From NCBI GenBank assembly GCA_036937835.1, contig CM072871.1:3029001-3093000 (forward strand): a stretch of DNA of 64,000 nt, written 5' to 3'. This DNA comes from Pampus argenteus (lineage: Eukaryota > Chordata > Actinopteri > Scombriformes > Stromateidae). Below the pieces are notes generated by a model. It was not told where the DNA came from and searched no databases. It saw nothing but the letters and a program-made list of their open reading frames with translations. This document shows positions 13,588 through 25,014 of the stretch, piece after piece (within the stretch, counting starts at the first letter, position 1; each line of letters opens with the position of its first letter). Both the position numbers and the translations under genes were made by a program.

Positions 13588-13605
13588 TGTAGTATTAATA
13601 CTACA
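13588..13605. repeat. perfect 18-bp palindrome
   Basis: tgtagtattaatactaca has no spacer and lies about 125 nt beyond the candidate inverted-repeat element at 13134-13463. Confidence 0.95.
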
Positions 13606-15181
13606 GCAATGGCTAACCAGCCGCTTCATATGGTATTTAATGTTGATGATCAGTTATTATGGACTTTAAAGATGCCGAGAAGCAGCATATGTTTGTATTG
13701 CTGTAGCTTAAAAAAGGCACACAAACAAGAATGATTTTCTTTTTTTTTTTTTTCACCAAGCATTTGTTCATGTGACCTTCCATAAAAATATGTCTTCATT
13801 ACCAAATTCATATTCAGCCTTTAATAACAATAGTTTCTATGACAGATGTGCTTTTATGTAGCGTCATATGGTTCCAGACAGGCAAGGTTAAAAGCTCATC
13901 AAAGAAAAGCGCACAGAACTGAAATGCACATTCACACCGTCACCTTTCAAGAGGTTTTTCATACGGAGAAAACGAGATACAAGGCCCTTTGTTTGTGCCG
14001 TAGGTGTGAATATCATTAGATGTACTGTGAGTGCAATAAATGCGAGTAGTAGCCTTCGCCCATGAGACAATAAAACACATATGGAAATGAGCCGACAGCA
14101 TGACTAATAGCTTGCAGTTTGAACCACGCGCCCATCTCAGCAAAACGCCTGTTCTCTCAAAGTGAGCCATTATACAGTTATCAATGAGACTGCTTCGCCT
14201 TTGATCTCTCTTTTAAAGAGTTGAGGATTTTTACACCCTAAAAAAGGAAACACCTCAGAGAAAGCCATCGGTTTGCATGCCGTCTGTCGTTATGCCCAAA
14301 ATGAGGATAAAACGAACACAAAGGAAGCTGTCACTCCCCGTGTCCCTCCTGTCCCCTAATCCTTCCACTCCTGAGTCTGCGCCTGCCACGCCATCATCAG
14401 AGCTCGGATCAAAGTGTGAAAAAATGCCCACAGGTCCGCTCAGAGGGAGAGCTGACCTCCTCAGAGCTTACTGCGTCCTTGGACCAGAGTCCTTTTAAGT
14501 GCGAGACATATTCATTGAAAACCAATTCTGTGCCGTGTGCCCTAAATTGAGCTTTACTTTAGATCAGTGATGTTGCTTTGTGGCCGTTCCCTGAGGTCGT
14601 CATCGTATCTAAAGCGTCAGCTGCATAAAGACAATTTAGTTATCTAATGTGTTCATACAGCTGCAGTGAGGTTGGGAACATGACATGCTGTCCTCTGTAC
14701 ACAGTAGGTGTAATCACGCCCATTGTACCTGGGCTTAAATCTTTATTACTTAAAGCACACCGGAGCAGCATACTGTAAATTGAAAAATAGTGTTTTCTTA
14801 TACTAATGCAACACAGGCCTTGACCTCTCATCCTGCTACAGTTAATTAGTGTTGGTTGCTCTTACCTCTGGGCAGGCTCAGATTTATGGCTTTATGTTGT
14901 GGGGAGCTTTAAAGTGAAAGTGTGCTGATGGGGCCGAGTCTGCCCACAGACTACATGGATAAACAGGCTTTCATACTCTCAACCAAATCTCTGCTATACA
15001 GTACATGCAGATTCCTTAACTGCATAATAGTATGCATATGAGTGTGCTGTGTGATACTAAAATCCACCTACAGTTTAGCAGCAGGAGGTGTCAAATAAGC
15101 TAATGAATGTTGACATTAACAAATGGATCGTATCCAGATGCTCTGATCCCTGGAGAGAGATTTATTCAAACTTTAAAGGGG

Positions 15182-15345
15182 AAACTTTTACATTTTGGGA
15201 ATATTTCACTCACCGAGCCCTATAGAAGAAGATCAATATGAGTTTCATCACTGCACGTTGACCACAGAGATGCATCATTGATGTGTTTAGCCTAGCTTAG
15301 CACAAACCAGAAACTGGAAACCAGGGGAAATAGATAGTCTCCGAC
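15182..15345 (+). mobile_element. decayed teleost interspersed repeat (non-autonomous, family name not known to me)
   Basis: The segment contains, in order, a cattttgggaa motif, an agaagatcaatatgagt motif, and near 15291-15333 the succession tagcctagcttagcac, aaactggaaaccagggg, aaatag. I recognise this series from a repeat common in percomorph fish genomes (ttagcttagcataaagactggaaacaggggg and so on), seen here in diverged form. It carries no coding capacity. Boundaries are approximate because target-site duplications are not visible. Confidence 0.7.
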
Positions 15346-17035
15346 AGAAGTGGGAAAAAGCCCTCCAGTTATCTGAGGTTCTAGTTATCTGTCGGCCTCG
15401 CAGCACTGTTTTTATTTTCTCATGCCCATTCATCTCACCCCAGCCTACCTCGGCTCAGAGACGTGCCGCAGCCTGCCTCTTCTTCCCTCCGACGTTGCAT
15501 CACAGGAGTTCACACAGGCTGTGTATCACCGGAGCCGTACAAACGGGATGAGCTATCATCAGTGTTGCAGAATGAAGGCAATCACATAGTACCCTGAGCC
15601 TCCGTTAACAAAGAGAGTTCATTAAGTCCATTAGATTCCCGGTTGACAAAAAACATCCAAGGCTTCAAGTGTTGGAGTAATTATTCCTAAAGCAGCAGGA
15701 CAATAAAGGAATCAGAAGACACAGTTGTTATCCTGCATGTTCTGCTTTACACTATTACAGGAAAAAAGACAAACATTCACTCTTCTAATAGGAAAATGTG
15801 TGTCCCTATAATTCAATAATAATTATGTACTTACCATGTTTCCAAGGGGTCACTGCTACACTAGTGCAGAGAGCGCGATTCGATTTGCAGTTAATGAGGT
15901 TGGGCCTCTTAATGAATGTTGGTTTTTATTTTCTATGTAGTGCTTTGGGAAATGTGGTTATGGCCTATTTTATCATCTGTTATGATTGTGTACAGATCTC
16001 CCATTTCATTTATCTGGGTAATATTTCACTTAGCTTTGCTGTTTTATGCAATCAGGAACTAGATTAAAAAACAAAGTAAGTAAGTTACGAAGTCTCTTGG
16101 CAGTGATGTTAATATGTTAATGTTTTATATATATAAACACATTTCCTATTACTTGCAGGCATGATGGATGTGGTGAATATCTGTCTGTTTGTCTATGTAT
16201 TTATCTGTCTTGCATGGTTGTTGTGCTAACAAAATATGACTTTGTCACTGTGCAACCAGTCAACCTTCAAAGGTTGTATACGGTGGAAATAGCCTGCAGG
16301 CTGTAGGAAGTCCATATCTGCTGGGACACAGGTATTCATATCCAAAGTCCTGATGGCAGTGAGAAATATCCTTCAGTGTTTCCCCCTTCTCCGCAGCTAA
16401 GAATAATCTCTACTTGCATATCAGCCATTATAATCTGAGCGACCCTGCTGACCACATCCCCTTTCTGAGTGTTACCTTGTTATACTGACTCCTCAGTAAC
16501 CTCTGCACAATACCTCTCAGCCCTTTACATGTAGTGTTAAAGTATTACCATACCCCTAACCACACTGTAGCTCATCAATAAACATTTGATGCTATAAATA
16601 ATGCAGGGCAACAAAAAATAAAAGTTGATTTAAATCGTCAGTCATCAGATGACAGCGGTGCGTGCTTGGTAGCCCGGTTCAAACCGCGCCGGTCAGTTTG
16701 GGGATGCTAACAAGGCTTTTGTCATTGAATACTGAGCATAGCCAGACATTTATTTTCAGGTTTTCCAGTGGCAGTTATTAATATGCAATATGCAGCAGAC
16801 TTGGATTTTGTCTCACGCTGGTCTTGCTACAAAGGCAGAGTCCATGCAGCATAGTCACTTGTCTTCATATGTATGCTGTTCTGTCACTACAACATTCAGG
16901 ACGGGGTTTTGACTTTGAAGCCTCTTTGATACGATGCTTTTGAAATGTTGAAGGAGGCCTTGAAATGAAAAAAAATGTTTAATTAGTAGCCTTACGTCGG
17001 ACAGATACCGTAGCTTGCTTTCACCAGAAACCACG

Positions 17036-17056
17036 TTTCTTTCTTTCTTTCTTTCT
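17036..17056. repeat. (TTTC)5 microsatellite
   Basis: Tandem ttct units, purine-pyrimidine biased. Confidence 0.95.
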
Positions 17057-17766
17057 CTGATTAAATGTGCTGTTGTAGTTGATTTATGGATGGAAATTAA
17101 AACCAATACGTCATTGAAAAATCCTCCATAATCATTATTTTACTTATTCATTTAGATCAACCACTCGGGAATCATCTGCTATTCCTGAACAAATCATGAG
17201 ATATATTTTAGGATTACTGATAATTCCAACCTCCCAGCTCCATATGCTGCTAATCTCTACTGGAGCAGTTTGACATGGAGTACGGATGTTTGAGAATTCA
17301 CATATTCCCTGGCTTTACGTCCCACAGAGGGATATGTAGCTTGGCATCTCTCTTTTGCTCCATTTTATCTTATCCGAGGCTTTCTCACACTGAGATACTT
17401 CGTGAAATAGATTCGGATAGGATCCTCCTATTCTCTGCTTTGATCATTTTCTTTATGGCCACCTGTAATTTCGGCTTCCAAAAATGCAAATTACTGCTAA
17501 CGCTACACACCGTGCACACATGCTCGACATTTCTTAAGTGCTCATTGGAACAGTCACAGGCTTCAGAGGCCCGGAGGCATATTGAATGATGTATTCTCCA
17601 CCGGCGAGTGTTGTGGTTCAAATATTCAAATCAAACATTTTCAGCTCAGAATTACCACAGATACATCTTGTCCTTTTATTTTCTTTTACATCACACTTTC
17701 ATCTCAGGATTTAATCAGAATGTCTTCTTCAGTTTATAATGCCACGGCTCCTCTGATAAATACAGT

Positions 17767-17783
17767 AAAAAAAAAAAAAAAAA
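17767..17783. repeat. poly(A)17
   Basis: Uninterrupted A run; no retroposon body is recognised upstream. Confidence 0.95.
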
Positions 17784-19762
17784 TTATAAGACTATTATAA
17801 TTATGTCAGGGTGAGGATCTTAATCAATGTAAAGTTCAAAGCTTTAAAAGAAGCGGATTTTAGATTCCATAAATTGTCAAATAAAGCCGGTATTCATCGG
17901 TATTCATATAAATGTCAAGGCTGTGATCTGTTGGAACAAATAAAGTTAACGTGTACCGTGATGCTTGCATGTTAACATCTGTTATATATATGTATCTGTG
18001 ACAGTATTTCCACCATGGCAGCAGAAATATTGTGTTTGCTCACTGAATGCAGATTTCTAATTTGCAGTTATTGTGAAAACAGATAAAATATCAGGTTTGA
18101 ATTGACAGCAAATATGAATATAAATGTTAGGTTTTTGTATTATTTGAGAATTGACTGTATTTTATGATAATTGTTGATGAGATAATAAGCCACGGGTCTA
18201 TTAGCTCAACCGTCAGTCTGCAGCTCCACAGCCGCTTAGCTCAACCCATACGGGAGACCACAAGCTAATCCAATCAATAAGTTAGAAACAAACAGAAACA
18301 GAAAATATAAGACAAGACTTCTGGCAGTACAGTGCAACAGCAGCAATAGATTTCGTTAATGAGTTTTACCTGACACGTTCCTCGCCCACTCATTTGAATC
18401 CTGTCAGTCATGCGGAGGTTCAGGTAGAGGTCGCTCAGTTTGTCTCATCGGTGTGAATTTCTTTCTTTTGTCTTTGCCTCTCTGTTGCTGAGTGGTCAGT
18501 GATATGATTTCATCTGATCCTGAGCAGGAGACCTCATCCATAAACATGAGCGGACGTCAGATTGCATGTGCTCTCAGTTCAGACTAGTGTCATTTTTATG
18601 CTGCTCTAAATGCTCCCTCTTTAACACTGAGGTGAATCAATGTCACCAGCGACACCTCGGTGGGAAATCATAGTGATATGAATAATAAAACATTACCAAC
18701 CGACTCTGGGTTGTATTTGTATGTTCAATGTATTGGTAATAATTGGCGATAAACGAGGTTTAAACTTTGAGATTTTATGTTTAAAATGACATCACAGTTC
18801 ATCATTTGATGACCAAGTTGTATTAAACAAAGCTTCTCAGAGTCCAGGCTGACCTGTGCTTGATCAACCATACAGCCGGTCATGGACCAATGAATCAAGA
18901 AGCCATCAGTTCACCCACTAGCTGCAGTACTTCCACATTTGTCGTACGTTTGGCAGACAGACATGCTGCAGCCTGTCTTTCTTCCTCTGCAACGTTGCAT
19001 CTATTGCATGAATGTGAGCTTCATTATGTCCAAAGAGAGTTTGCCATCTACTGCATTCATCTTTGGTTGAGTCCTAATGTCAGCGTTTTAACATTATATT
19101 TAGATTAGAATAACACAACACAAGACCAGGTTAAGGAGGCAGATATATTTCAGTTTTAAATGTTGAACTGTGAGACTAATGGATACACGTTGATGCCAAC
19201 AAAAACATTTTGCTGAGCGCTATTTACAACTTCTATTTTTCAGGATCGTCATTTCTCTCCTCTCTATTAGACATTAGCTTCTCAGGGAAAGGATTTTCTA
19301 TTTTCATATTTTATTGTTGGCTGGACCCTAGAGGAGGACAGGGATGTTCTGTTCTGGTTTATTCATAACAACAAGGACTCTCCATCACAGGGTAGCAAAG
19401 ATGCATGCAAACAGCGCATCCTAAATAAGCTGTTTTCCAGATTATCATGGGCAGTAAGTCACTGGCTGCATGTAAACATAACCAGTGATGCTGAGACAGA
19501 CAGAGCCCTTAATGGACACTCAGATGTTTTTGCAATAATAGTTACACTTGATCACAGTAGATATAAAAACGGGTGGTGGGACACGGGCCATTAAGTTCCA
19601 GGTTTCTCACCTCCTGCATTTCTCCATCCTCCATTTAGCATAATGACACTCAAACAATCAGCGCTCACATTAGAATATGTCGTGTGGTATTATGCAGAAT
19701 AAAAGGGTGTTAATGTGCCATATTTGAATATCCTGATCTGTAACCGTGACATGCTCTTCCAA

Positions 19763-19787
19763 GCAGCAGCAGCAGCAGCAGCAGCAG
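19763..19787. repeat. (GCA)8 trinucleotide repeat
   Basis: Eight CAG/GCA units, perfect, in intronic sequence. CAG repeats can expand; the array here is short. Confidence 0.97.
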
Positions 19788-20815
19788 GTAGCTGATTCAG
19801 ACAGAGAAACCAGGCATGACCTACATGCTTAAAGAATTACAGCAGTCAACAAAGAGGATTCTCTTGGTTTCATGTTGTGATACTCAGATGTAAGCCCACA
19901 CTGTGGCAACGCTGGTGAATAATAACATACTTGTGGTCGCGTTTGCACAAGGTCTCCCCTTGCTGCTGTGATTTATAAGCATAGCTTCCATCTGCAAACA
20001 GGCTAGGAGGCTTCAAGCTACAGGGGCAGCACCCTGGGTCCAGTGCTATTTACTCAGCCAGCCGAGACGAGGTGCTCCCCAGGCAGGATCCTGCAGTCAC
20101 TGTGCCCGTGCACGGTCTTCTCCCCTTTTACCTGTCTGCTTATGGCTACTCTGCAGTGCCTGCAGCACGGGAAGGTGACAGCTACAGCAGGACGGCTGCA
20201 TTTTGCCACAGGTTGAGCCATCTTTACTGTGTCGTTTCCTGCTGCTTAACAAATGACTGAAAGCTGCAGGCTATCATACTCTCAGCGGATTAACAGTGAC
20301 TTGGATTCATTTTATGAGCACTGTCTTTTCAAAACTCTAGTCACACTTTGAAGTCAATAAATCATAGTTTTAATAAGCTGCGGGAGGGTCAGTTAGTGTC
20401 AACATATAAAATCTAAGTTCTTACATTAATATTACAGTAAAAGGGATTGATAATTAACATCATCTATATATTTAAAAAAAAGCAGCAGCATTAATGCAAC
20501 ACGAGTATAGCTTTGCCAGCAATAATCACTGCAGCCACCCTGTGCTGCACTTACTATACTGTGAGCTGAATACGTGTGCAGAGACGCTGCGAGGAGAGGT
20601 GCTCCACTTTAAAGTGATGTGATAGATTAGGGAGGAGCCCCGGCAACACAATAATTTCCCTGGTGACCAATTTCTGAACATTCTCTAAGCAAAGAAAATC
20701 AGCAACAAGCCAACATGTCAGGCGCTGCCCCGTGCTAAGGTGCAAGCAGACATGCTGACTCACTTCTAATGAGAGATAGAAATAATAACCTAAAGCAGGA
20801 ATCATAGGTCATGAC

Positions 20816-20818
<3 letters not shown>

Positions 20819-20857
<39 letters not shown>
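20819..20857. repeat. (AT)n microsatellite, 39 bp, perfect
   Basis: Uninterrupted AT dinucleotides. They are self-complementary, so able to form a cruciform or slip. Confidence 0.98.
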
Positions 20858-20858
<1 letters not shown>

Positions 20859-22009
20859 TGCTGACTGCCCTAATTAACACCGGGCCTTATACAAGGTAAG
20901 CATATGTACGCTAACGACTATCAGAATAGCTTCTACGGTGGCCAACGTGTTGATGGTAGAGGAAAAGAAAAACAGGCTACTGCTAAGCTGTAGCTGTTTT
21001 ATTGCATTTGCATGCTAAAGGACACTAGCAGTCATGTGTTGTCTGTCTCTATAAAGGCTACAGCTCTGTTTCATTATGAACTGCTCCATTGAGACTGACT
21101 GTCACGTCTTATCTGCTCTGCATGTAAACACGTGCTACTGAAGCAGTCAACAGGTGCTGCCGTTGTCCTCCTGCTCACGTTAGCAAAGTTGAATAATACT
21201 GATCTATAGTTTGTGCACCACCTCTTATTCATTGGATGCTTGCTGTGCGGTTGATTTACAGTGAAAAGGACACGCCCCTGCCAGGATGCTCTCAAGGCTT
21301 TGCAGTTTTATTCGGCCAATAACCGTCCTTTAAACAAGTAACTGACATCTGCATGTGCCACAAAGGTGTCAGATCTTTACAGCATCCCGTTAAGTGATTA
21401 CCCCAATGTGTTTTCATACCAGGTGGATCAATACCGTTTAATGGATCAGCCAGAGAGAACTAATAAAAAATAAAAAATAAAGATTTTAATTGATTATGCT
21501 GATGTTAGTCTTTGCACCAGTCTGTGAGTGTGTTCTGGTTTAGCTGCAGTCAGAGCAGAAGTTTAAGTTGAAGAGACATCGTGGCCTTTTTAGCTAAAAG
21601 AGGAAAACAAGCCCGCTGGCTCAGGATCAGTTTGGCAGGTAAGACGCGCTGGAGGCGATGACAGGAAATAATGCTCATCTTGGCCGAGGATTAAATTCAT
21701 TTTCCTCTCTCCTTGTTATTACACAGCTTCACATATTCAGTCTTCACTCATATTTGTTTTGACTGTTGCCAAATGTAATGGCATCATTTAAACAGTAGCT
21801 AAAAGTATTGAGATTTCACTTGTCTAAATGCCAAGCCGCTGCTAATGAGTCCATGCATTATGCGTACACGTATCCAAAGCATTGTGCTTTGTTTAGTGAT
21901 CATTCTTGATTTGAAAGCGCAATTTTGTTAAACCTGACATAAAATATAGTTTTATTTATTCAACTACTTTGTGCCCTCCATCTCAATATACTTCTGTATG
22001 TGCCATGGC

Positions 22010-22040
22010 CTTACTTACTTACTTACGTACTTACTTACTT
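22010..22040. repeat. (CTTA)n microsatellite, one interrupted unit
   Basis: Tandem cttactta with a single tacg interruption. Confidence 0.95.
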
Positions 22041-23094
22041 GGCACAGGACTAAAAATGGCCCTGCTTTTCCACGCTTCATCATCTGTGGTTTGTGTCAGA
22101 TGCAGACAGTCATCTGGAAAGGTCAAAGCTTCGGTAAAAGATTTAAATCACCCCACAGAAGAAAGATTCACCTTGACAGGCGGAACCTGAAAACTGGTAA
22201 ATAAGAATACAAACAGAAACTCATTCCTCGTTGCTTAAAGCGAGGACAAACGGACCGGTGCATTTCAAAGCGGATGCCATAGGTTGTGATGCTTAAAAGA
22301 GACAAAAATCTGCATATTTTAACACTCTTTTTAGGCTATTTATTTTCTTTATATGCGAGTTATTATAAGAAAATGTTTACTACTTGTTTGTGTAATCATC
22401 ATTCGGGTAGACGTGTGTTTGCTATTTCACATCTATTAATTGTTTTTTCAGCTCTAAAATGAAGTGATGTTGGCACAGCTGCACACAGCAACATTACGTT
22501 TCTAAATCCGACCTGACAGGGTCACTGTGGGCTCAGTTCAGGCAACGAAATAATGTGACATATGGGTGCTGTTCTTTGATGAATATCTGTAGTTTTCTGT
22601 TCCTCTAAATTAATCCGGTTGTTGGCTGGTACTGAAATGTTTTCCTTTTGTATTTTTTTTTTTTTTCCATTTGTCATCTTATTGTATTAATGTTGTGGCC
22701 ACGCCTTTTGATGAATGCAGGAAGTAAAGCACATATTCAGCTGCTTTTTCAGGACAAATGGGACCTTTGAAAAAAAAAAATCCTTTCTCTTTACTGTTTA
22801 TTAATATACTTAGAAAGATGAATGCGAAAGAGGGAGGCTTACAGCGAGGCCTATGTATCATAATGTATTTTCTCACAGAAGTAAAGAATAATGGAACTAT
22901 TTTCAGCTATAAAGCCACGCTTGAATAATATGTCTGCTGCAAAGTGCTGCAAAGCAACAACTATTACAAGGTGGTTACTTTTTGTAATCTTTTTGCAAGA
23001 GACAGACATAAATATATGTAGTTTTTTTCTGTTTAGCATCTTAGTGTTTTATATTCAAAATATTTATTCTGATTGTCTGCATGTCTGTTTTGCA

Positions 23095-23096
<2 letters not shown>

Positions 23097-23128
<32 letters not shown>
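23097..23128. repeat. (GT)16 microsatellite
   Basis: Perfect run of 16 GT units, 1.1 kb upstream of the 31-nt exon. Confidence 0.98.
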
Positions 23129-23134
<6 letters not shown>

Positions 23135-23251
23135 ATCCCTGTATGTGGTGGCTTATTATTAATTCCTGCTATCGATCCAAATGTGGCAGCAGTTTGTCAT
23201 AATTTCAGTCAAACACACTTGAAAACCTTCCTGCTGCTGTCCTTGTTGTCC

Positions 23252-23272
23252 TTGTTGTTGTTGTTGTTGTTG
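23252..23272. repeat. (TTG)7 trinucleotide repeat
   Basis: Perfect TTG run following a shorter cttgttgtc motif. Confidence 0.95.
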
Positions 23273-23470
23273 AGTCACAGTCAGCAGAATGAGACCAGAA
23301 TGAGTCTGTATGTTGCAACTTTCTACCTAAATCACTGCTATCGTGTCGTAAACAGTCGTCGATCGTAAATTATTCAATACAGATTCATAGACTGAAGCAA
23401 CATTTTGATGTGTGGAGTAGGTTCAATCCTCGGGAAAGTTTCATAAACATCAGTGGAAGGTGCAGGCCTG

Positions 23471-23498
23471 ATCAATCAATCAATCAATCAATCAATCA
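23471..23498. repeat. (ATCA)7 microsatellite
   Basis: Seven tetranucleotide units. It adjoins a tract rich in gagtactttt motifs (23499-23880), discussed as a finding. Confidence 0.97.
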
Positions 23499-24201
23499 GT
23501 CGAGTACAGAATACTTTTTACTCTTAGTCGAGTACTTTTTGCGATAAAATATATGTACTTGCTAGTTTTACTGACATGTTTAGTTATGCACTTTCTGGTT
23601 GACAAAATGTACGTGGTGCCAAAAGAAAGGGCTGTTTGTCTATACTGACTATGAATAAGTACCTCATATAACCCTACTTCAAAAAAATCTGAACTACCCC
23701 AAATATATATGTGCACTTCACACATTAGTTTCAAAAGATTTATATTTTAAAGAAAAAAGTGAAGAAGACTTAAATATTTACCGACAAGCTAGTTTAGAAT
23801 ATGTGTATCTGGTGAAATTACTCATTAGTAGTTATTTTCGTAGTAGTAGTACTTTTACTGCAGGCATTTGGGGACATACTACAGCTTCTCTGAGGAATGA
23901 AAAGGTGAAGCATTAGAGGTAAACAGCAAACATTCAAAGGTAAACAGTAGACGGTTTAATGCAAACAATCATGCAACATTTACTTGAATTCCTCTGTTGT
24001 GTTTTTGCAGCGATATCTTGTTAAACAGAAATAATGTGCTCAGTGTGTTTTACTACAAAGGGAAATGAAATAAATGGTTGACAGAAAAGCTGATTGGATT
24101 TCAGCATCTTGGGTGGCATTTTACCCCAGTTGTTGTTTATTTAGTGCTAAATGAGACTGATGAAAGCTCAAGTTGTTTTGTCTAATTTACTCAGTGAACA
24201 T

Positions 24202-24246
24202 TATTTGACTGTTATTTCTCTTTTCTTTTTCTTTTTTTTTGCACAG
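24202..24246 (+). promoter_or_regulatory. macrod2: 3' splice site: branch point and polypyrimidine tract before 31-nt exon
   Basis: A yUnAy-type branch candidate (ttgac, A at 24208) is followed by an almost uninterrupted T/C tract and gcacag, with AG at 24245-24246. The A lies 38 nt from the AG, within the usual range. So strong a tract would help definition of an exon this short. The branch point is inferred; the tract and AG are seen. Confidence 0.85.
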
Positions 24247-24277
24247 GCCTTCCCATGTATATCCACAGGCATCTACG
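24247..24277 (+). CDS. macrod2: macrod2 internal coding exon (31 nt), macro-domain loop
   Basis: Internal exon of the mono-ADP-ribosyl hydrolase MACROD2, which removes ADP-ribose from acidic residues of modified proteins. Read from its first base it gives AFPCISTGIY plus the first base of a Gly codon. Ser-Thr-Gly-Ile-Tyr-Gly is the loop that holds the distal phosphates of ADP-ribose; from memory these are Gly188, Ile189 and Tyr190 in human numbering. The exon has a strong acceptor (long T/C tract, then gcacag) and the donor ACG|gtaagc. The split Gly codon (G|GC) joins exactly to the exon at 33853. MACROD1 has a different loop (Val-Phe-Gly-Tyr), so MACROD2 is preferred. At 31 nt this is a microexon-sized coding block between a >24-kb and a 9.6-kb intron. 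The preceding exon, which should encode the helix before AFPC, is not in the window. Confidence 0.95.
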
Positions 24278-24283
24278 GTAAGC
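24278..24283 (+). promoter_or_regulatory. macrod2: 5' splice site after 31-nt exon
   Basis: The donor ACG|gtaagc matches the consensus at +1 to +5. The last exon base is the first base of the Gly codon completed in the next exon, which fixes this position. Confidence 0.9.
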
Positions 24284-24987
24284 CGAATCTCTCCTATCTT
24301 GTTTACTTGACTTTATATTTGTTTGTTTGTTACATACATGTTTTACCATGCACATATCACCACTGTGTACACGCCTCATGTTGCAAACCTTATCTCAGTG
24401 GCTGTATGCTCATACTTCTGCAGAAAATAACACAAACTACTTAAGAGGTTTTGTCTTTGAAGGAGAAAACATGCCAACAAGTTCACCTTACACCATGTTG
24501 CACAAAGACACAACCTCGTATGAGGTGAAGGAAATGGAGACCCCGAACCATGTTTGTGCTCCCTCGTGGGACCAGACCTGATATGCAGCGAGGCATCGCT
24601 GCAAAGAGCGGGCGTGCTCATTAAACAAAGTCACATTGAAAACATGCCAAACTTGTTGATATTAACATGAAGATATAATGGAAAGTAAGGAGCGAGAATT
24701 AATAATTACTTTTTTCCACCAGTCATACTTACTTATTGTGCAGTATATGTAGTATATGAAGTATTAATTAGCAAGCTGATTTATACTGGCTGTCACTATC
24801 AATAAACCAGTGGTTCCATGATATTAATATACAACTCTGGTAAACTTAAGTATAATTATTTCAAATGACCACATTATAATGCTTTTCCCACAGCAAGGCC
24901 TGTGTGAGCCAATAGGTGTTAAATAATAAGCGTCAGTCACCTCATGAGAGTTGTTCAGGTGCTCTGAGACCATTTGACTCGAGCAGG

Positions 24988-25014
24988 TGTTCTCTATGGT
25001 TCTCTATGGTTCTC
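24988..25014 (+). repeat. 10-nt tandem repeat, about 2.7 copies
   Basis: The unit gttctctatg is repeated twice perfectly, followed by gttctc. Confidence 0.9.

Larger units (their letters stand above)
1..24246 (+). other. macrod2: macrod2 intron, 3' portion (5' end outside window)
   Basis: Non-coding sequence upstream of the 31-nt exon. I read both strands and found no exon, RNA gene or intact mobile element. It holds a decayed fish interspersed repeat (15182-15345), a candidate inverted-repeat element (13134-13463) and a pair of related 43-nt segments (15459 and 18959). Microsatellites lie near 53, 2121, 7150, 7406, 11740, 12655, 17036, 19763, 20819, 22010, 23097, 23252 and 23471. There is a G-rich run at 2862, a CpG-rich pocket at 11765-11955 and a CCAAT-box cluster at 5962-6046. 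In the stretches between these I see nothing beyond ordinary AT-rich unique sequence. Short open frames are scattered and show no recognisable protein family. Confidence 0.85.

Noticed and set aside
24151..24444. 97-codon frame containing the 31-nt exon
   Set aside because: Only the 31 nt between the splice sites matches MACROD2. The rest translates intron, including the polypyrimidine tract (poly-Phe).
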